Assembly (NCBI RefSeq): GCF_021764745.1
Contig: NZ_JAETXX010000001.1
Coordinates: 372,001-436,000 of the forward strand
Direction: 5' to 3'
DNA: 64,000 nt
DNA from: Joostella atrarenae
Lineage (GTDB): Bacteria > Bacteroidota > Bacteroidia > Flavobacteriales > Flavobacteriaceae
Shown: one piece after another, positions 1-7,891 of the stretch
How the letters are laid out: each line of letters starts with the position of its first letter
How positions within the stretch are numbered: position 1 is the first letter of the stretch
The notes under the pieces: model-generated
The model's input: the letters and a program-made list of their open reading frames with translations, nothing else
The model's database searches: none
What the model was told of the DNA's origin: nothing
Program-made: the position numbers and the translations under genes

Positions 1-383
1 GTATGCGTACGGCAGATTCTCTTACAGACGATGCTTCTTATTTTTATGCCGAGTTAAAACGACTAAAACTAATTGTAGATAAGATTAAAACCGACACCTA
101 TTTTGTGGTTTTAGATGAAATTTTAAAAGGTACCAATAGTAAAGATAAGGCTATCGGCTCAAGAAAATTTGTAGAAAAGTTATCGGCTTCTCACTCTACA
201 GGGATTATTGCTACCCACGATTTAAGCCTTTGCGAGGTGGCTAATGTAAACGAAAAAGTAGATAATTATTTCTTCGAAGCCTTTATAAACGGGAAAGAAC
301 TTACATTCGATTATAAATTTAAAGAGGGTATTTGTGAAAATATGAATGCCTCCTTTTTACTTAAAAACATGGGAATTGTATAA
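1..383 (+). CDS. MutS-family ATPase, C-terminal fragment (gene enters from left edge)
   Basis: Only the last ~126 codons are inside the window; the frame is open to the left edge, so the start lies outside. The fragment carries the distal part of a MutS-type ABC ATPase: a Walker B stretch (VVLDEILKGTNS) followed by a switch-like ATHD, both typical of MutS and MutS-related proteins. The protein ends about 60 residues after ATHD with no long C-terminal tail, which fits the short stand-alone MutS-related proteins of Bacteroidota better than full MutS with its dimerising helix-turn-helix. Role inferred: ATP-dependent mismatch or branched DNA recognition. I cannot say whether an intact clamp or lever domain exists upstream. 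Confidence 0.8.
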   Translation, partial: MRTADSLTDDASYFYAELKRLKLIVDKIKTDTYFVVLDEILKGTNSKDKAIGSRKFVEKLSASHSTGIIATHDLSLCEVANVNEKVDNYFFEAFINGKELTFDYKFKEGICENMNASFLLKNMGIV

Positions 384-473
384 TTTATATTGGCAGTTTT
401 ACTCTCGGAGCACAACATAACGCGCGTTTACTCTTTTCCCTGCCAACATACAAACACAACAATTAAAACTCCC

Positions 474-481
474 TATCTTTG
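474..481 (+). promoter_or_regulatory. Bacteroidota -7 promoter element of queD
   Basis: TATCTTTG matches TAnnTTTG exactly and lies 20 nt before the queD ATG at 501. No clear -33 TTG is visible at the expected distance. The position supports the ATG at 501 over any start further upstream. Confidence 0.6.
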
Positions 482-500
482 CAATAAATTATGTGAGGTT

Positions 501-953
501 ATGAGCAACATACGTATTACAAAACAGTTTAATTTCGAAACTGGACACGCCCTTTATGGTTATGATGGAAAATGTAGAAATGTACATGGGCACAGTTACA
601 AGCTTTCCGTTACTGTTATCGGGACACCTATTACCGACACTTCGCATGTAAAACTTGGGATGGTGATCGATTTTGGCGACCTTAAAAAGATCGTAAAAGA
701 AGATATTATCGATGTTTTTGATCACGCTACCGTTTTCAACAAAAACACTCCACATAAAGAGCTGGCCGAAGAACTTTCTGTTCGTGGGCACAATGTTATT
801 TTAGTAGATTACCAGCCTACAAGCGAGAATATGGTGATCGATTTTGCTGAGAAAATACAAAAACGTTTGCCAGAACATATCGATTTACATTCCATAAAAC
901 TCCAAGAAACAGAGACCTCTTTTGCAGAGTGGTATGCATCCGATAATAAATAG
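501..953 (+). CDS. queD: 6-carboxytetrahydropterin synthase QueD / 6-pyruvoyl-tetrahydropterin synthase family
   Basis: 150 residues. It makes 6-carboxy-tetrahydropterin from dihydroneopterin triphosphate, an early step to queuosine or 7-deazaguanine. Zinc-ligand histidines are visible at H16 (FETGHALYG) and at H29 and H31 (NVHGHSY), with the catalytic-type Cys at C25. The C-terminal motifs PTSENM and QETETSFAEW match the family. The open frame continues upstream to a TTG at 390, but homology begins at the ATG at 501, just after an exact -7 box, so 501 is used. The neighbours are unrelated to queuosine synthesis, and a folate-pathway pterin role cannot be excluded. The stop codon abuts an intergenic repeat. 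Confidence 0.9.
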   Translation: MSNIRITKQFNFETGHALYGYDGKCRNVHGHSYKLSVTVIGTPITDTSHVKLGMVIDFGDLKKIVKEDIIDVFDHATVFNKNTPHKELAEELSVRGHNVILVDYQPTSENMVIDFAEKIQKRLPEHIDLHSIKLQETETSFAEWYASDNK

Positions 954-1012
954 GGCGTTCCCTGCGGGCGGGCTTTTCACGCTACACGGTAGCTTGCTAC
1001 AATCCCTAACGC
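954..1012 (+). repeat. REP-like flavobacterial intergenic repeat, copy 1
   Basis: A GC-rich island begins right after the queD stop codon. Terminal arms GCGTT (955-959) and AACGC (1008-1012) are complementary. An inner hairpin GCTAC-acg-GTAGC sits at 981-993. The 3' block CAATCCCT and 5' block with CCC...GGG...CGGGCTTTT are shared, in reverse orientation, with the element at 40644-40732. Elements of this look recur in many Flavobacteriaceae genomes (my recollection, not checked). No protein is encoded. Confidence 0.6.
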
Positions 1013-1041
1013 AAAAAAAATAGTACTATAAAAACCAAAGA

Positions 1042-1803
1042 ATGAAGATCCCTGAGGGTAAAAAAATATATTTCGCATCCGATAACCATTTAGGCGCTCC
1101 TACAAAGGAAGAAAGTATTATCCGTGAGAAAAAATTTGTTGCATGGCTAGATGAAATCAAAACAGATGCCGCAGCTATTTTCCTGCTTGGAGACCTCTTT
1201 GATTTTTGGTTTGAATATAAAACAGTAATCCCAAAAGGCTTTTCGAGAACTTTAGGGAAACTAGCAGAAATTACCGATTCTGGAATCCCAGTTTACTATT
1301 TTGTTGGAAACCACGATCTCTGGATGGATGGTTATTTTGAAGAAGAACTTAATATTCCTGTATACCATAAACCCCAAGAATTCACTTTTAACAATAAGAA
1401 GTTTTTTATTGGCCACGGAGATGGTTTAGGGCCTGGAGACAAAGGATATAAAAGAATGAAAAAAGTCTTTACAAACCCCGTTTCAAAATGGTTTTTTAGA
1501 TGGCTACATCCTGATCTTGGTGTGAAACTAGCTCAATATCTGTCGGTAAAAAATAAGCTTATTTCTGGAGATGAGGATATAAAATTTCTGGGCGAGGATA
1601 ATGAATGGCTCGTACAATATTGTAAAAGGAAACTAGAGAAAGAACACAGAGATTATTTTGTTTTTGGCCACCGTCACCTTCCTATGGAAATCTCTCTTCA
1701 AAAGGACAGCAAATACATAAATCTTGGAGACTGGATACACTATTATACCTATGCCGTTTTCGATGGGGAAATCATGTCTCTAAAAACCTATGAGAAAAAG
1801 TAA
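1042..1803 (+). CDS. lpxH: UDP-2,3-diacylglucosamine diphosphatase LpxH-type metallophosphoesterase
   Basis: 253 residues. Expected reaction: hydrolysis of UDP-2,3-diacylglucosamine to lipid X at the cytoplasmic face of the inner membrane, in lipid A synthesis. All calcineurin-type metal motifs are visible in order: D14-N-H16, GD51 (LLGDLFDFW), GN90-H91-D, GH125GDG and a late GHRH. The LFDFW and the Arg/Lys-rich segment after GHGDGLGPGDKGYK are characteristic of LpxH rather than generic phosphoesterases. Length is close to the usual ~240-260. No signal peptide, consistent with a peripheral inner-membrane enzyme. It probably has its own transcript, since the repeat element separates it from queD. 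Confidence 0.88.
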   Translation: MKIPEGKKIYFASDNHLGAPTKEESIIREKKFVAWLDEIKTDAAAIFLLGDLFDFWFEYKTVIPKGFSRTLGKLAEITDSGIPVYYFVGNHDLWMDGYFEEELNIPVYHKPQEFTFNNKKFFIGHGDGLGPGDKGYKRMKKVFTNPVSKWFFRWLHPDLGVKLAQYLSVKNKLISGDEDIKFLGEDNEWLVQYCKRKLEKEHRDYFVFGHRHLPMEISLQKDSKYINLGDWIHYYTYAVFDGEIMSLKTYEKK

Positions 1804-1903
1804 TTCCTTTTTTCCTCTTAATAAATCCCGTTATTAGAAACTAGCAGCGATTATATCCTGCAAACGCTTACGTTTTTGTATTTTCGTCCTTAAATATAAA
1901 GAT

Positions 1904-2970
1904 ATGGCTCGTACATTAATTATAATTTCTATTCTATTTAGCTTTTTATGCAGCAATGCGCAAGCGGTAAAAGATAGTACCATACAGGTTGGCTACACAG
2001 GTTCGGAACCCTTTTCTATTGCTGGAGAAACCCCAAAAGGTATTGCAATCGACCTATGGAGAGAAATTGCTTTAAAACCGATTTAGAATACAATCTTGTA
2101 CCTTATAAAACCGTAGATTTAGGACTTGCAGCCATTCAAGATAAAAAGATTGATGTACTTATAGGTCCGATTACAATTAACTCCGATCGTGCTTTGCGCG
2201 CAAGCTTCTCACAGCCTTATTTTGATACAGAAATGGCAATTCTAGCGCCCATTTTAGACTTAACAATTTGGGATAGAATCCAACCATTCTTTAGCTCTAC
2301 CTTTTTATATGCTGTACTTGGACTACTCCTTGTTTTAACATTTGTAGGTTTCCTTTTCTGGCTTGCAGAAGGGAAATATATGTCAGAAGAATATGGAAAT
2401 AGCGCCATTAAAGGAATTGGAAACGGAATATGGCTTGCCATTGTAACAATGACAACAGTTGGTTATGGAGATTATGCTCCAAAAACTATACTCGGAAGAT
2501 TTATAATTGGAAGCTGGATGATTATCTCGTTAATTATGGCAACTTCATTTGTAGCAGGGATTGCAACAACATTATCTATTACTAGTAAGGAAGGAAAAAC
2601 AATTACTTCTCTTTCACATTTGGACAATAAAATGGTGGCAATACCCGCAAATCAACGATTAATTAACAATGTAAATCTTGTAGGAGGAAAGCCTGTAATT
2701 GTTTCTAATGCTAAAGAAGGATATTCTAAATTATTAAATGGGGAAGTAGACGCCTTGGTTTACGATGTAATCCCATTAGAATATGTATTTGAAAACAGTA
2801 AAAAATCGGACTTTGTAATCAGCAAGAAAAATATATTCCCTCAACATTATGGTTTTGCTTTCCAAGAAGCAAATGCTCTTAAAAAAAAAATTGACCTTGA
2901 GCTCCTAAAGCTAAAAGAAGGTGATGCCGTTACTAGGATTATAAATACTTGGATAAATAATAACGAATAA
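1904..2970 (+). pseudogene. GluR0-like ligand-gated ion channel (SBP + K+-pore), reading frame interrupted by one base at ~2077
   Basis: Two frames together encode one protein. The first (1904-2086) gives a signal peptide (cleavage near CSNAQA) and the start of a periplasmic solute-binding domain, then hits TAG. The second, in the -1 frame, continues the same domain without loss (TDLEYN..., FSQPYFD). It then has a membrane helix, a pore loop with the K+-channel filter TVGYGD, a second helix and the second lobe of the binding domain. This SBP-TM-P-TM-SBP order is that of prokaryotic ionotropic glutamate receptors (GluR0 type). The junction falls exactly on TTTAAAA (2071-2077), a canonical -1 slippery heptamer. 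It is therefore a decayed gene, a homopolymer error, or a programmed frameshift. A 7-of-8 match to the -7 box (TATTTTCG) lies at 1879-1886. Confidence 0.75.
2071..2077 (+). other. Slippery heptamer T TTA AAA at the frame junction
   Basis: In the upstream frame the codons read GCT TTA AAA CCG ATT TAG. Slipping back one base re-pairs both tRNAs on TTT AAA, and the next codon becomes ACC at 2077-2079, which is exactly the frame of the downstream segment. A weak hairpin TACAA-tc-TTGTA follows shortly after. Such heptamers are common by chance in AT-rich DNA, so function is unproven. Confidence 0.4.
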
Positions 2971-3020
2971 ATCTAATCGATAATGGTTTAACCATACCGA
3001 TTAGATTTAGTTATATTTTT
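2968..3020 (+). terminator. Bidirectional terminator between the channel gene and the sigma-like gene
   Basis: Perfect 12-bp inverted repeat: TAAATCTAATCG (2968-2979) and CGATTAGATTTA (2998-3009). The loop itself contains GGTTTAACC, and a T-rich stretch follows. It lies between two convergent genes and should end the long minus-strand redox operon as well as the plus-strand channel gene. Confidence 0.75.
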
Positions 3021-3035
3021 CAGAAGAAAAAATTA

Positions 3036-3722
3036 TTAATGCATGTGCTCTTTAAACTGCTGCACAGCATCATTTACTACGTTCTCAACTTTCTTAACAT
3101 CTAAATTATAAAGCTTTGCTATTTCTGTTTCTGTAAGCTTCCCAAAAGTTTTAAGATCTATAATACTAGATACACATTCTGGGAGTAATTTATAAAAATT
3201 CCCTACCGTTGCATTATCAGAATGGTATACTTCATTATGAAGATCAAATGTAGAAATCACTTCTGTATTTGCAGTTTCATCTTGATAAACCATATCAAAA
3301 TCATTCTGCTGGTTATAAGAAATATCGTCTAAGTCTTTATAAAGAACAACCTCATTCCCTGCATCAACAAAATATTCAATCTCCAAAGATTGTAATTCCC
3401 CTTTTAAAAAATCATCAGAATTTTCTGTGTTAGAATTTTGAATCTCTTTTGCAAAGACACTTTTTAAAATATCATCTACAACTTTAAACAACAGTAGTTT
3501 TGTATCACCACCTTTTTCCTGAAGGTTATCCTCATAAATTTTTAAAATAGCATCATCTATAATACCAGTAGAATTATATAAGTTTCTCGGAAGAATCCCT
3601 TTGCTTTCTGCTACATATAAACGGTGTTTTACATAAGGATGTAAAAACTCCATATAAGAAAGTATGTCTTTATCAAAAGCCGTTGGGCTATCCTTTTCCT
3701 TTAATTTTTCTAATGATTTCAT
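3036..3722 (-). CDS. Sigma-70-like protein (divergent), last gene of the redox operon
   Basis: 228 residues. The N-terminal third (LPRNLYNSTGIIDDAILKIYE) resembles sigma region 2. The C-terminal part (LPECVSSIIDLKTFGKLTETEIAKLYNLDVKKVENVV) reads like region 4: a conserved LPE, then a helix-turn-helix with the TETEIAK and VKKVE helices. An acidic, poorly conserved linker of about 70 residues lies between. The -10-recognition aromatic cluster of region 2 is not obvious, so it may be a sigma-like regulator rather than an active factor. The gene starts 27 nt after the aldo/keto reductase and ends at a strong terminator, so it is very likely transcribed with the redox genes. Family assignment is my reading of weak motifs; function is unknown. 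Confidence 0.5.
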   Translation of the reverse strand: MKSLEKLKEKDSPTAFDKDILSYMEFLHPYVKHRLYVAESKGILPRNLYNSTGIIDDAILKIYEDNLQEKGGDTKLLLFKVVDDILKSVFAKEIQNSNTENSDDFLKGELQSLEIEYFVDAGNEVVLYKDLDDISYNQQNDFDMVYQDETANTEVISTFDLHNEVYHSDNATVGNFYKLLPECVSSIIDLKTFGKLTETEIAKLYNLDVKKVENVVNDAVQQFKEHMH

Positions 3723-3749
3723 ATAATTGTTTTATACTGTTTTAACTTC

Positions 3750-4712
3750 TTAATGCCAATTTAACTCACTACGCTCCTTCCAATAGAAATCACTTTCTAC
3801 TGATAGCTCATTAAGCTGGGTAGTTTCCTCTTCCGTAAGTTTAAAGTTATACGCTTTTAAATTCGCTTCTAATTGCGAGCTGGATGAAGCACCGCTTAAA
3901 ACTATAGAGGGTGCTAATGCATCCATGCAAAAACGCAACGCTACAGCATCAGCTCCTACATTATATTTCGCAGCTAGCTTTTCTAACAAAGCATACATAT
4001 TTTTATACGCAGGGTAATTCTCATTCTCAAAAACTCTCCCGTTTGCTAAAGCTTCTTTTATAATTACAGTTTTACCATTTGCTAATGCACTCTTTAAAAT
4101 AGCATTGGTACTGTTTTCTAATATATTATAGGTAACCTGAAAGCTATCAAATAATTCTTCTCCATTTACGACAACATCGAGCCCTTTTTGAATAATAGTT
4201 TTTTGATTCTCCCCACTAGAAGTCAGTCCTATTTTTAATCCATATTCAGACTTAATCTCTGCAAGCTTTTCTAAAACTTCTTTATTTTCTAACACCCCGC
4301 TTTCCAGCGTTGCAGAATGTATTTGGTAATATTTAAGATTCGGAAGTAACTTTTTTGATACCTCCCATTGCCCAAATAATTTTGCAAGTGAATGCTCTTT
4401 TATTTCATGCTTTCCATCATACCCCAACTCCCAATCGGCAACATATGTATATCCCCATTTTGTTCCTAAGAAAACACCTTGATGACTTCTTGTATCATTC
4501 CACTCCTGAAGATATTTTTCTCCTTTTCCATACGACGGCGCAGTATCATAATAACGAACTCCCTGCTCATAGGCATCATCTAAAACTTTAAAGGCATTTT
4601 TTTTAAATGTCTCTTCAGATTTATTGCTAACCGCAGTTTGCTTGACATTTATATATTCAGGCCGCCCTAATGCAGCTAAACCGATTCCTATAATAGTTTT
4701 AGCTCCTGCCAT
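3750..4712 (-). CDS. Aldo/keto reductase family oxidoreductase
   Basis: 320 residues, usual AKR length, predicted cytosolic NADPH-dependent carbonyl reductase. The catalytic tetrad is visible: D56 and Y61 (YYDTAPSYG), K85 (GTKWGY) and H132 (YYQIHSA). The barrel continues with GLTSSG and the C-terminal VLSGASSSSQLEAN cofactor loop. Its start abuts the stop of the upstream zinc-ribbon gene with no gap. Substrate unknown; in this redox cluster a role in detoxifying reactive carbonyls or aldehydes is plausible inference. The N-terminal segment between strands 1 and 2 (PEYINVKQTAVSNKSEE) is longer than in canonical AKRs. Confidence 0.85.
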   Translation of the reverse strand: MAGAKTIIGIGLAALGRPEYINVKQTAVSNKSEETFKKNAFKVLDDAYEQGVRYYDTAPSYGKGEKYLQEWNDTRSHQGVFLGTKWGYTYVADWELGYDGKHEIKEHSLAKLFGQWEVSKKLLPNLKYYQIHSATLESGVLENKEVLEKLAEIKSEYGLKIGLTSSGENQKTIIQKGLDVVVNGEELFDSFQVTYNILENSTNAILKSALANGKTVIIKEALANGRVFENENYPAYKNMYALLEKLAAKYNVGADAVALRFCMDALAPSIVLSGASSSSQLEANLKAYNFKLTEEETTQLNELSVESDFYWKERSELNWH

Positions 4713-4988
4713 TTAATCGTATTTAATCTGGCAAGTAGCGCAAGTGTATGTATTTTCATCTATTATAATACCATTGATATGTTTGGTAACTATTTCTTTA
4801 ATGAAACTATTGTAAGTATCGTCCATAGGACTGATATTTTTAGCTCTCATAAGTTCATAGAAATGCCCATCCCATTCTTGGCTCCCCCAACAATTTGGAC
4901 AAACTCCCTCTGGTGCTTTTCCCGTTGCTTCTTTGTTTTCTTTTTTCTTGAAGTACTCTTTTATATTATCTATGATTGTAGCTTTCAT
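4713..4988 (-). CDS. Small zinc-ribbon-like protein, unknown function
   Basis: 91 residues. Two CxxC pairs at C30/C33 (CPNC) and C83/C86 (CATC) could form one zinc ribbon holding together a ~50-residue helical insert. Basic N-terminus with K-rich stretch. No signal peptide or membrane helix. It sits between the OsmC-hydrolase fusion (18 nt upstream) and the aldo/keto reductase (0 nt), so it belongs to the redox operon. I do not recognise a named family. The paired cysteines could bind metal or be a thiol redox switch; the sequence alone does not decide. Confidence 0.75.
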   Translation of the reverse strand: MKATIIDNIKEYFKKKENKEATGKAPEGVCPNCWGSQEWDGHFYELMRAKNISPMDDTYNSFIKEIVTKHINGIIIDENTYTCATCQIKYD

Positions 4989-5006
4989 GTTTATTAAATT
5001 TTTTAT

Positions 5007-6224
5007 TTATATCTCTTCTGTTTCTATAATTACTTCACTTTGTAATGTTCTATGAACAGGACATTTTGAAGCTATTTCTTTTAACTTTTTTCGTTGTGTA
5101 TCATCTAGGTTCCCTATAAACTTTAACTTCTTAGAGAGATGATCTATTTTACCAGATTTCTCAACATCTATCATCAAATCGTCAGAATGCTTTTTAGAAT
5201 GTGTAACATATACATAAACTTCCTCCAGCTCCCATTCTTTTCTCTCTGCATATAATTTAACTGTCATTGCAGAACAAGCAGCTAATCCTGCACTTAAAAA
5301 ATCGTAAGGTCCAGGACCAAAATCATCTCCCCCTATACTTCCAGGCTCATCAGCTATAAAAGAATGTTTTTTGGTTTGTATATTGGTTGTAAAATTATCC
5401 TCTTTAAGGTTTAAATGCGCTACCAACTGCTCTCCATTAGTTCCAAGCATTTCATTTTCTTGAGGTTTGATATATCGCTGCACCCATGTCCCTATAATAT
5501 CACCTACATACTCGCTATCAACAGACTTAGATAAAAGGTGATCTGCATCATCTAGGCTGACAAAACTTTTAGGATGAATTGCATTATGATATAATTCGTG
5601 TGCATTTTCTATACCTACTGTTTTATCAAAAGGAGCATGCATAATTAGCAAGGGTTTTCTTAAAGATTTTACAATCTCAGGAAGATTGGTCTTATCAAAA
5701 TCTTTGACAAACTCTTCATCAATAGCAAATGGCCTTCCACCTATATTCACCTCAACATTTCCTTTGCTTTCTATATCATCAATCTGATGAGAAAACAGAT
5801 GCTTAACATGACTAACAGAAGCAGGAGCTCCTATAGTTGCTACTGCTTTAATATTTTTTAATTTTGATGCTGCTACTAGAACTGCAGCACCTCCTAATGA
5901 ATGCCCTACCAATAATGTTGGTGCTTGAAGGTTTTCTGCCAAATATTCATTTACGGCAATTAAATCGTCCACATTAGCAGAAAAATGGCTTTCTGCAAAC
6001 TCTCCTTCACTCTGTCCTAATCCTGTAAAGTCAAACCTTACAACTCCAAAGCCATGATTTGTAAGCGACCGACTCACATTTCTTACTGCATTAAAACTAC
6101 TATTACATGTAAAACAATGAGCAAAAATCACATAATTATTAGGTTTCTGATTTGCTGGTAATTCTAAATGAGCTTGTAGTTTATATCCCTTTTTATTGGT
6201 AATTTCTAATTTTGAACTTTTCAT
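5007..6224 (-). CDS. Alpha/beta hydrolase - OsmC family fusion protein
   Basis: 405 residues, two domains. Residues ~1-255 are an alpha/beta hydrolase with the nucleophile elbow GHS109LGG, an oxyanion-side HCFTC and a late Asp/His region (DDADHLL). Residues ~275-400 are an OsmC/Ohr-like domain with its two peroxidatic-type cysteines in GLAACSAM and KCPVHRTL. OsmC proteins reduce organic hydroperoxides in the cytosol using dithiols; the hydrolase partner may release or process acylated or peroxidised substrates (inference). The fusion is a known architecture in bacteria. The gene is 11 nt downstream of the MsrA-like gene. Both catalytic sites look intact. Confidence 0.88.
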   Translation of the reverse strand: MKSSKLEITNKKGYKLQAHLELPANQKPNNYVIFAHCFTCNSSFNAVRNVSRSLTNHGFGVVRFDFTGLGQSEGEFAESHFSANVDDLIAVNEYLAENLQAPTLLVGHSLGGAAVLVAASKLKNIKAVATIGAPASVSHVKHLFSHQIDDIESKGNVEVNIGGRPFAIDEEFVKDFDKTNLPEIVKSLRKPLLIMHAPFDKTVGIENAHELYHNAIHPKSFVSLDDADHLLSKSVDSEYVGDIIGTWVQRYIKPQENEMLGTNGEQLVAHLNLKEDNFTTNIQTKKHSFIADEPGSIGGDDFGPGPYDFLSAGLAACSAMTVKLYAERKEWELEEVYVYVTHSKKHSDDLMIDVEKSGKIDHLSKKLKFIGNLDDTQRKKLKEIASKCPVHRTLQSEVIIETEEI

Positions 6225-6235
6225 TAGGCGGAATT

Positions 6236-6739
6236 TTATTGTATATGACTTAACTTCTCTTTCCTAGTGTATGCAGAAAAATCGGTTAATAATTTTTTTA
6301 ACTTCGGATTAATATAACTTTTACAAAAAGGCTTTTCCGTATCGTTATAATAATAATTATGGAACATCTCCTCGGAAGCTTTAAAGCTTTCAAATGAGAA
6401 AACGCTGGTAACAATTGGCTCACTGAAATCTTTCTGTAACTTCATTATTGCTTGCGATGCTTCTTTTTTCTGTTCTTCTGAAAAAACATACACAGCAGAT
6501 TTGTATAAATCACGACGACTATGATTAACAGTACATTTATGTGTGTGCAAATGAATTTTAATAAGAACTTCTAGAGAAATTTCGTCTGGATTAAAATGAA
6601 CTATAACCGCTTCCGAGAATTCCTCAGGTGCAGATTGTGAAGCTATAAAACCCTGATCGACTTTCTGAATGCCAATTAAAGATTGATAAATGGCTTCCAT
6701 ACACCAATAACAACTTCCTCCAAAAGCAATTTTTTCCAT
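6236..6739 (-). CDS. Divergent MsrA-like peptide-methionine (S)-S-oxide reductase
   Basis: 167 residues. The MsrA active-site loop is kept as GGSC10YWCMEA, with the catalytic Cys at position 10. The central motif seen in the second MsrA of this window (HDPTTMNRQGADVGSQYRS) is shortened and altered here to [17 protein letters not shown], adding an extra Cys. The AKLxxLH-type C-terminus is also changed. So it is MsrA by fold and active-site loop but likely differs in substrate or recycling. It is encoded 4 nt after a DUF427 gene inside the redox operon, and 5 kb from a canonical msrA. Catalytic activity is probable, not certain. Confidence 0.75.
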   Translation of the reverse strand: MEKIAFGGSCYWCMEAIYQSLIGIQKVDQGFIASQSAPEEFSEAVIVHFNPDEISLEVLIKIHLHTHKCTVNHSRRDLYKSAVYVFSEEQKKEASQAIMKLQKDFSEPIVTSVFSFESFKASEEMFHNYYYNDTEKPFCKSYINPKLKKLLTDFSAYTRKEKLSHIQ

Positions 6740-6743
6740 TACA

Positions 6744-7034
6744 TTAACCCTCTTGTATTTCTATACCTTTCCAAAAGGCAACATAGCCTTCAATATCTCT
6801 TGCTAAAGGAGATGCTTTTGGATAATACCAAGCAGCATCTTCATTCACTTTTCCATCCACCTCAACAGAGTAATAGAAAGCTTTTCCCTTCCATGGGCAT
6901 GTAGTGTGCGTTTCCGTTTCTTTAAAAAACTCTTTACGAATACTATCTTCAGGAAAATAAATATTCCCTTCAATACTCTTTGTTTCGTTGCTTTCTGCTA
7001 AAACTTCATCATTCCAAACTGCTCTGTATCTCAT
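6744..7034 (-). CDS. DUF427 domain protein
   Basis: 96 residues, single-domain DUF427, a small beta-rich cytosolic family of unknown biochemical role. Recognisable features are the opening RAVWNDEVLAES, the central THTTCPWKGKAFYYSVEVDG and the AAWYYPKASP...EGYVAFWKG ending. The conserved CPWKG Cys is present. It lies 5 nt downstream of a CPGC redoxin and 4 nt upstream of the MsrA-like gene, so it is almost certainly co-expressed with them. The context suggests a link to oxidative stress, but that is inference. Confidence 0.88.
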   Translation of the reverse strand: MRYRAVWNDEVLAESNETKSIEGNIYFPEDSIRKEFFKETETHTTCPWKGKAFYYSVEVDGKVNEDAAWYYPKASPLARDIEGYVAFWKGIEIQEG

Positions 7035-7039
7035 CCTTC

Positions 7040-7498
7040 TTAGTTTTGCGTTAATTCTTTTATTTTGAGGTCTAATCGTAATAATGCGTTATTGGGATCG
7101 GAGCCAAAAATAGACTGAATCACAACTCCATCTTTGTTTACCAAAAGCCAATGCGGCGTTCCTCCTGCTTTATATTCATTAAAAGTCTTTGCTTCTGGCA
7201 GATCTCGATAATAAGGGAACCTTATATAAAATTCTTCCTTAGCAGCCATGAGCTCTTCGTCTGAGTAGGTACGACCCTCAAACCGTGTATGAATTCCTAT
7301 TACCTGTACTCCAGAATCTTCATAAACAATTCTATTTGCAAACGGGATTGCTCGGCCTTTACATCCGGGGCATCCCATATAAAAAAACATTATTAACAAC
7401 GGTTTCCCCTTGTAAGACTCTACATTTGGAACTTCATCATTTTCAAAAATTGGTTTAAGCAACCACTCCGGAAGCGGTTTCCCTTCTAATGTTTCCAT
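7040..7498 (-). CDS. Thioredoxin-fold redoxin (TlpA/AhpC-TSA-like) with CPGC motif
   Basis: 152 residues. Thioredoxin fold with the redox motif C43-P-G-C46 (FYMGCPGCKGRA) and the cis-Pro loop as GGTPHWLLVNKDG. No signal peptide is visible, so it appears cytosolic, unlike typical periplasmic TlpA. Likely role: thiol-disulfide exchange, perhaps reducing the Msr or OsmC enzymes encoded in the same operon (inference). It overlaps the upstream membrane-protein gene by one base (TAATG-like coupling). A second CPGC redoxin is encoded at 11125-11616. The pair share the CPGC and GGTP motifs and are probably paralogues. Confidence 0.82.
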   Translation of the reverse strand: METLEGKPLPEWLLKPIFENDEVPNVESYKGKPLLIMFFYMGCPGCKGRAIPFANRIVYEDSGVQVIGIHTRFEGRTYSDEELMAAKEEFYIRFPYYRDLPEAKTFNEYKAGGTPHWLLVNKDGVVIQSIFGSDPNNALLRLDLKIKELTQN

Positions 7499-7887
7499 TA
7501 CATCAAATGGTTATTATCAAATTGAATTCTTCTAATAATTACTGTTCGCGAAGCATATACTATCAAAATAGAAATTCCAATAAACATCAATACAGTTCCC
7601 ACATACAAAATAAGACTAGGTAGGCTCCAAATAGACTCCACTTCATAAATAGCTCCCATAATTCCTGAAAGCACATAACATCCAGTAGCAGTATATAAAA
7701 GAGTGCTTGCTCTGGTTAACAATCCCAATTGCTTGATCTTTCTATTTGCGATATCATGCTGGAAAGAGTTGCATTTTTTTGAAATTAACCCTGCTATTTC
7801 ACTACTTAAACCCATCATTTGGGTAGCCGTTGACAGAATTAGCATTCCTAGCCCAGGCAGTATCGTTATCGGTATATACCAATTCAT
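7498..7887 (-). CDS. Small membrane protein, DUF2721-like
   Basis: 129 residues with three hydrophobic segments (about residues 5-27, 65-85 and 92-112). A polar loop follows the first helix (ISKKCNSFQHDIANRKIKQLGLLTRAS), ending in an amphipathic RRIQF tail. The helix-loop-two-helices layout and the LLTRAS stretch resemble DUF2721 membrane proteins; I am only moderately sure of the family. No function is known. Its place between an AhpD-like gene (4 nt) and a CPGC redoxin (1-nt overlap) suggests a membrane partner for the redox enzymes. Confidence 0.7.
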   Translation of the reverse strand: MNWYIPITILPGLGMLILSTATQMMGLSSEIAGLISKKCNSFQHDIANRKIKQLGLLTRASTLLYTATGCYVLSGIMGAIYEVESIWSLPSLILYVGTVLMFIGISILIVYASRTVIIRRIQFDNNHLM

Positions 7888-7891
7888 TTTT

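Noticed and set aside
390-500. Upstream extension of queD from a TTG at 390
   Set aside because: Homology starts at 501, an exact -7 promoter box lies at 474-481 inside the extension, and the added residues look random.
489-791. 100-codon frame antisense to queD
   Set aside because: No family features; it mirrors the queD codons on the other strand.
954-1012. Integron attC site in place of a REP-like repeat
   Set aside because: attC ends read AAC...GTT; here the ends read GTT...AAC, no integrase or cassette array is present, and the second copy lies 40 kb away alone.
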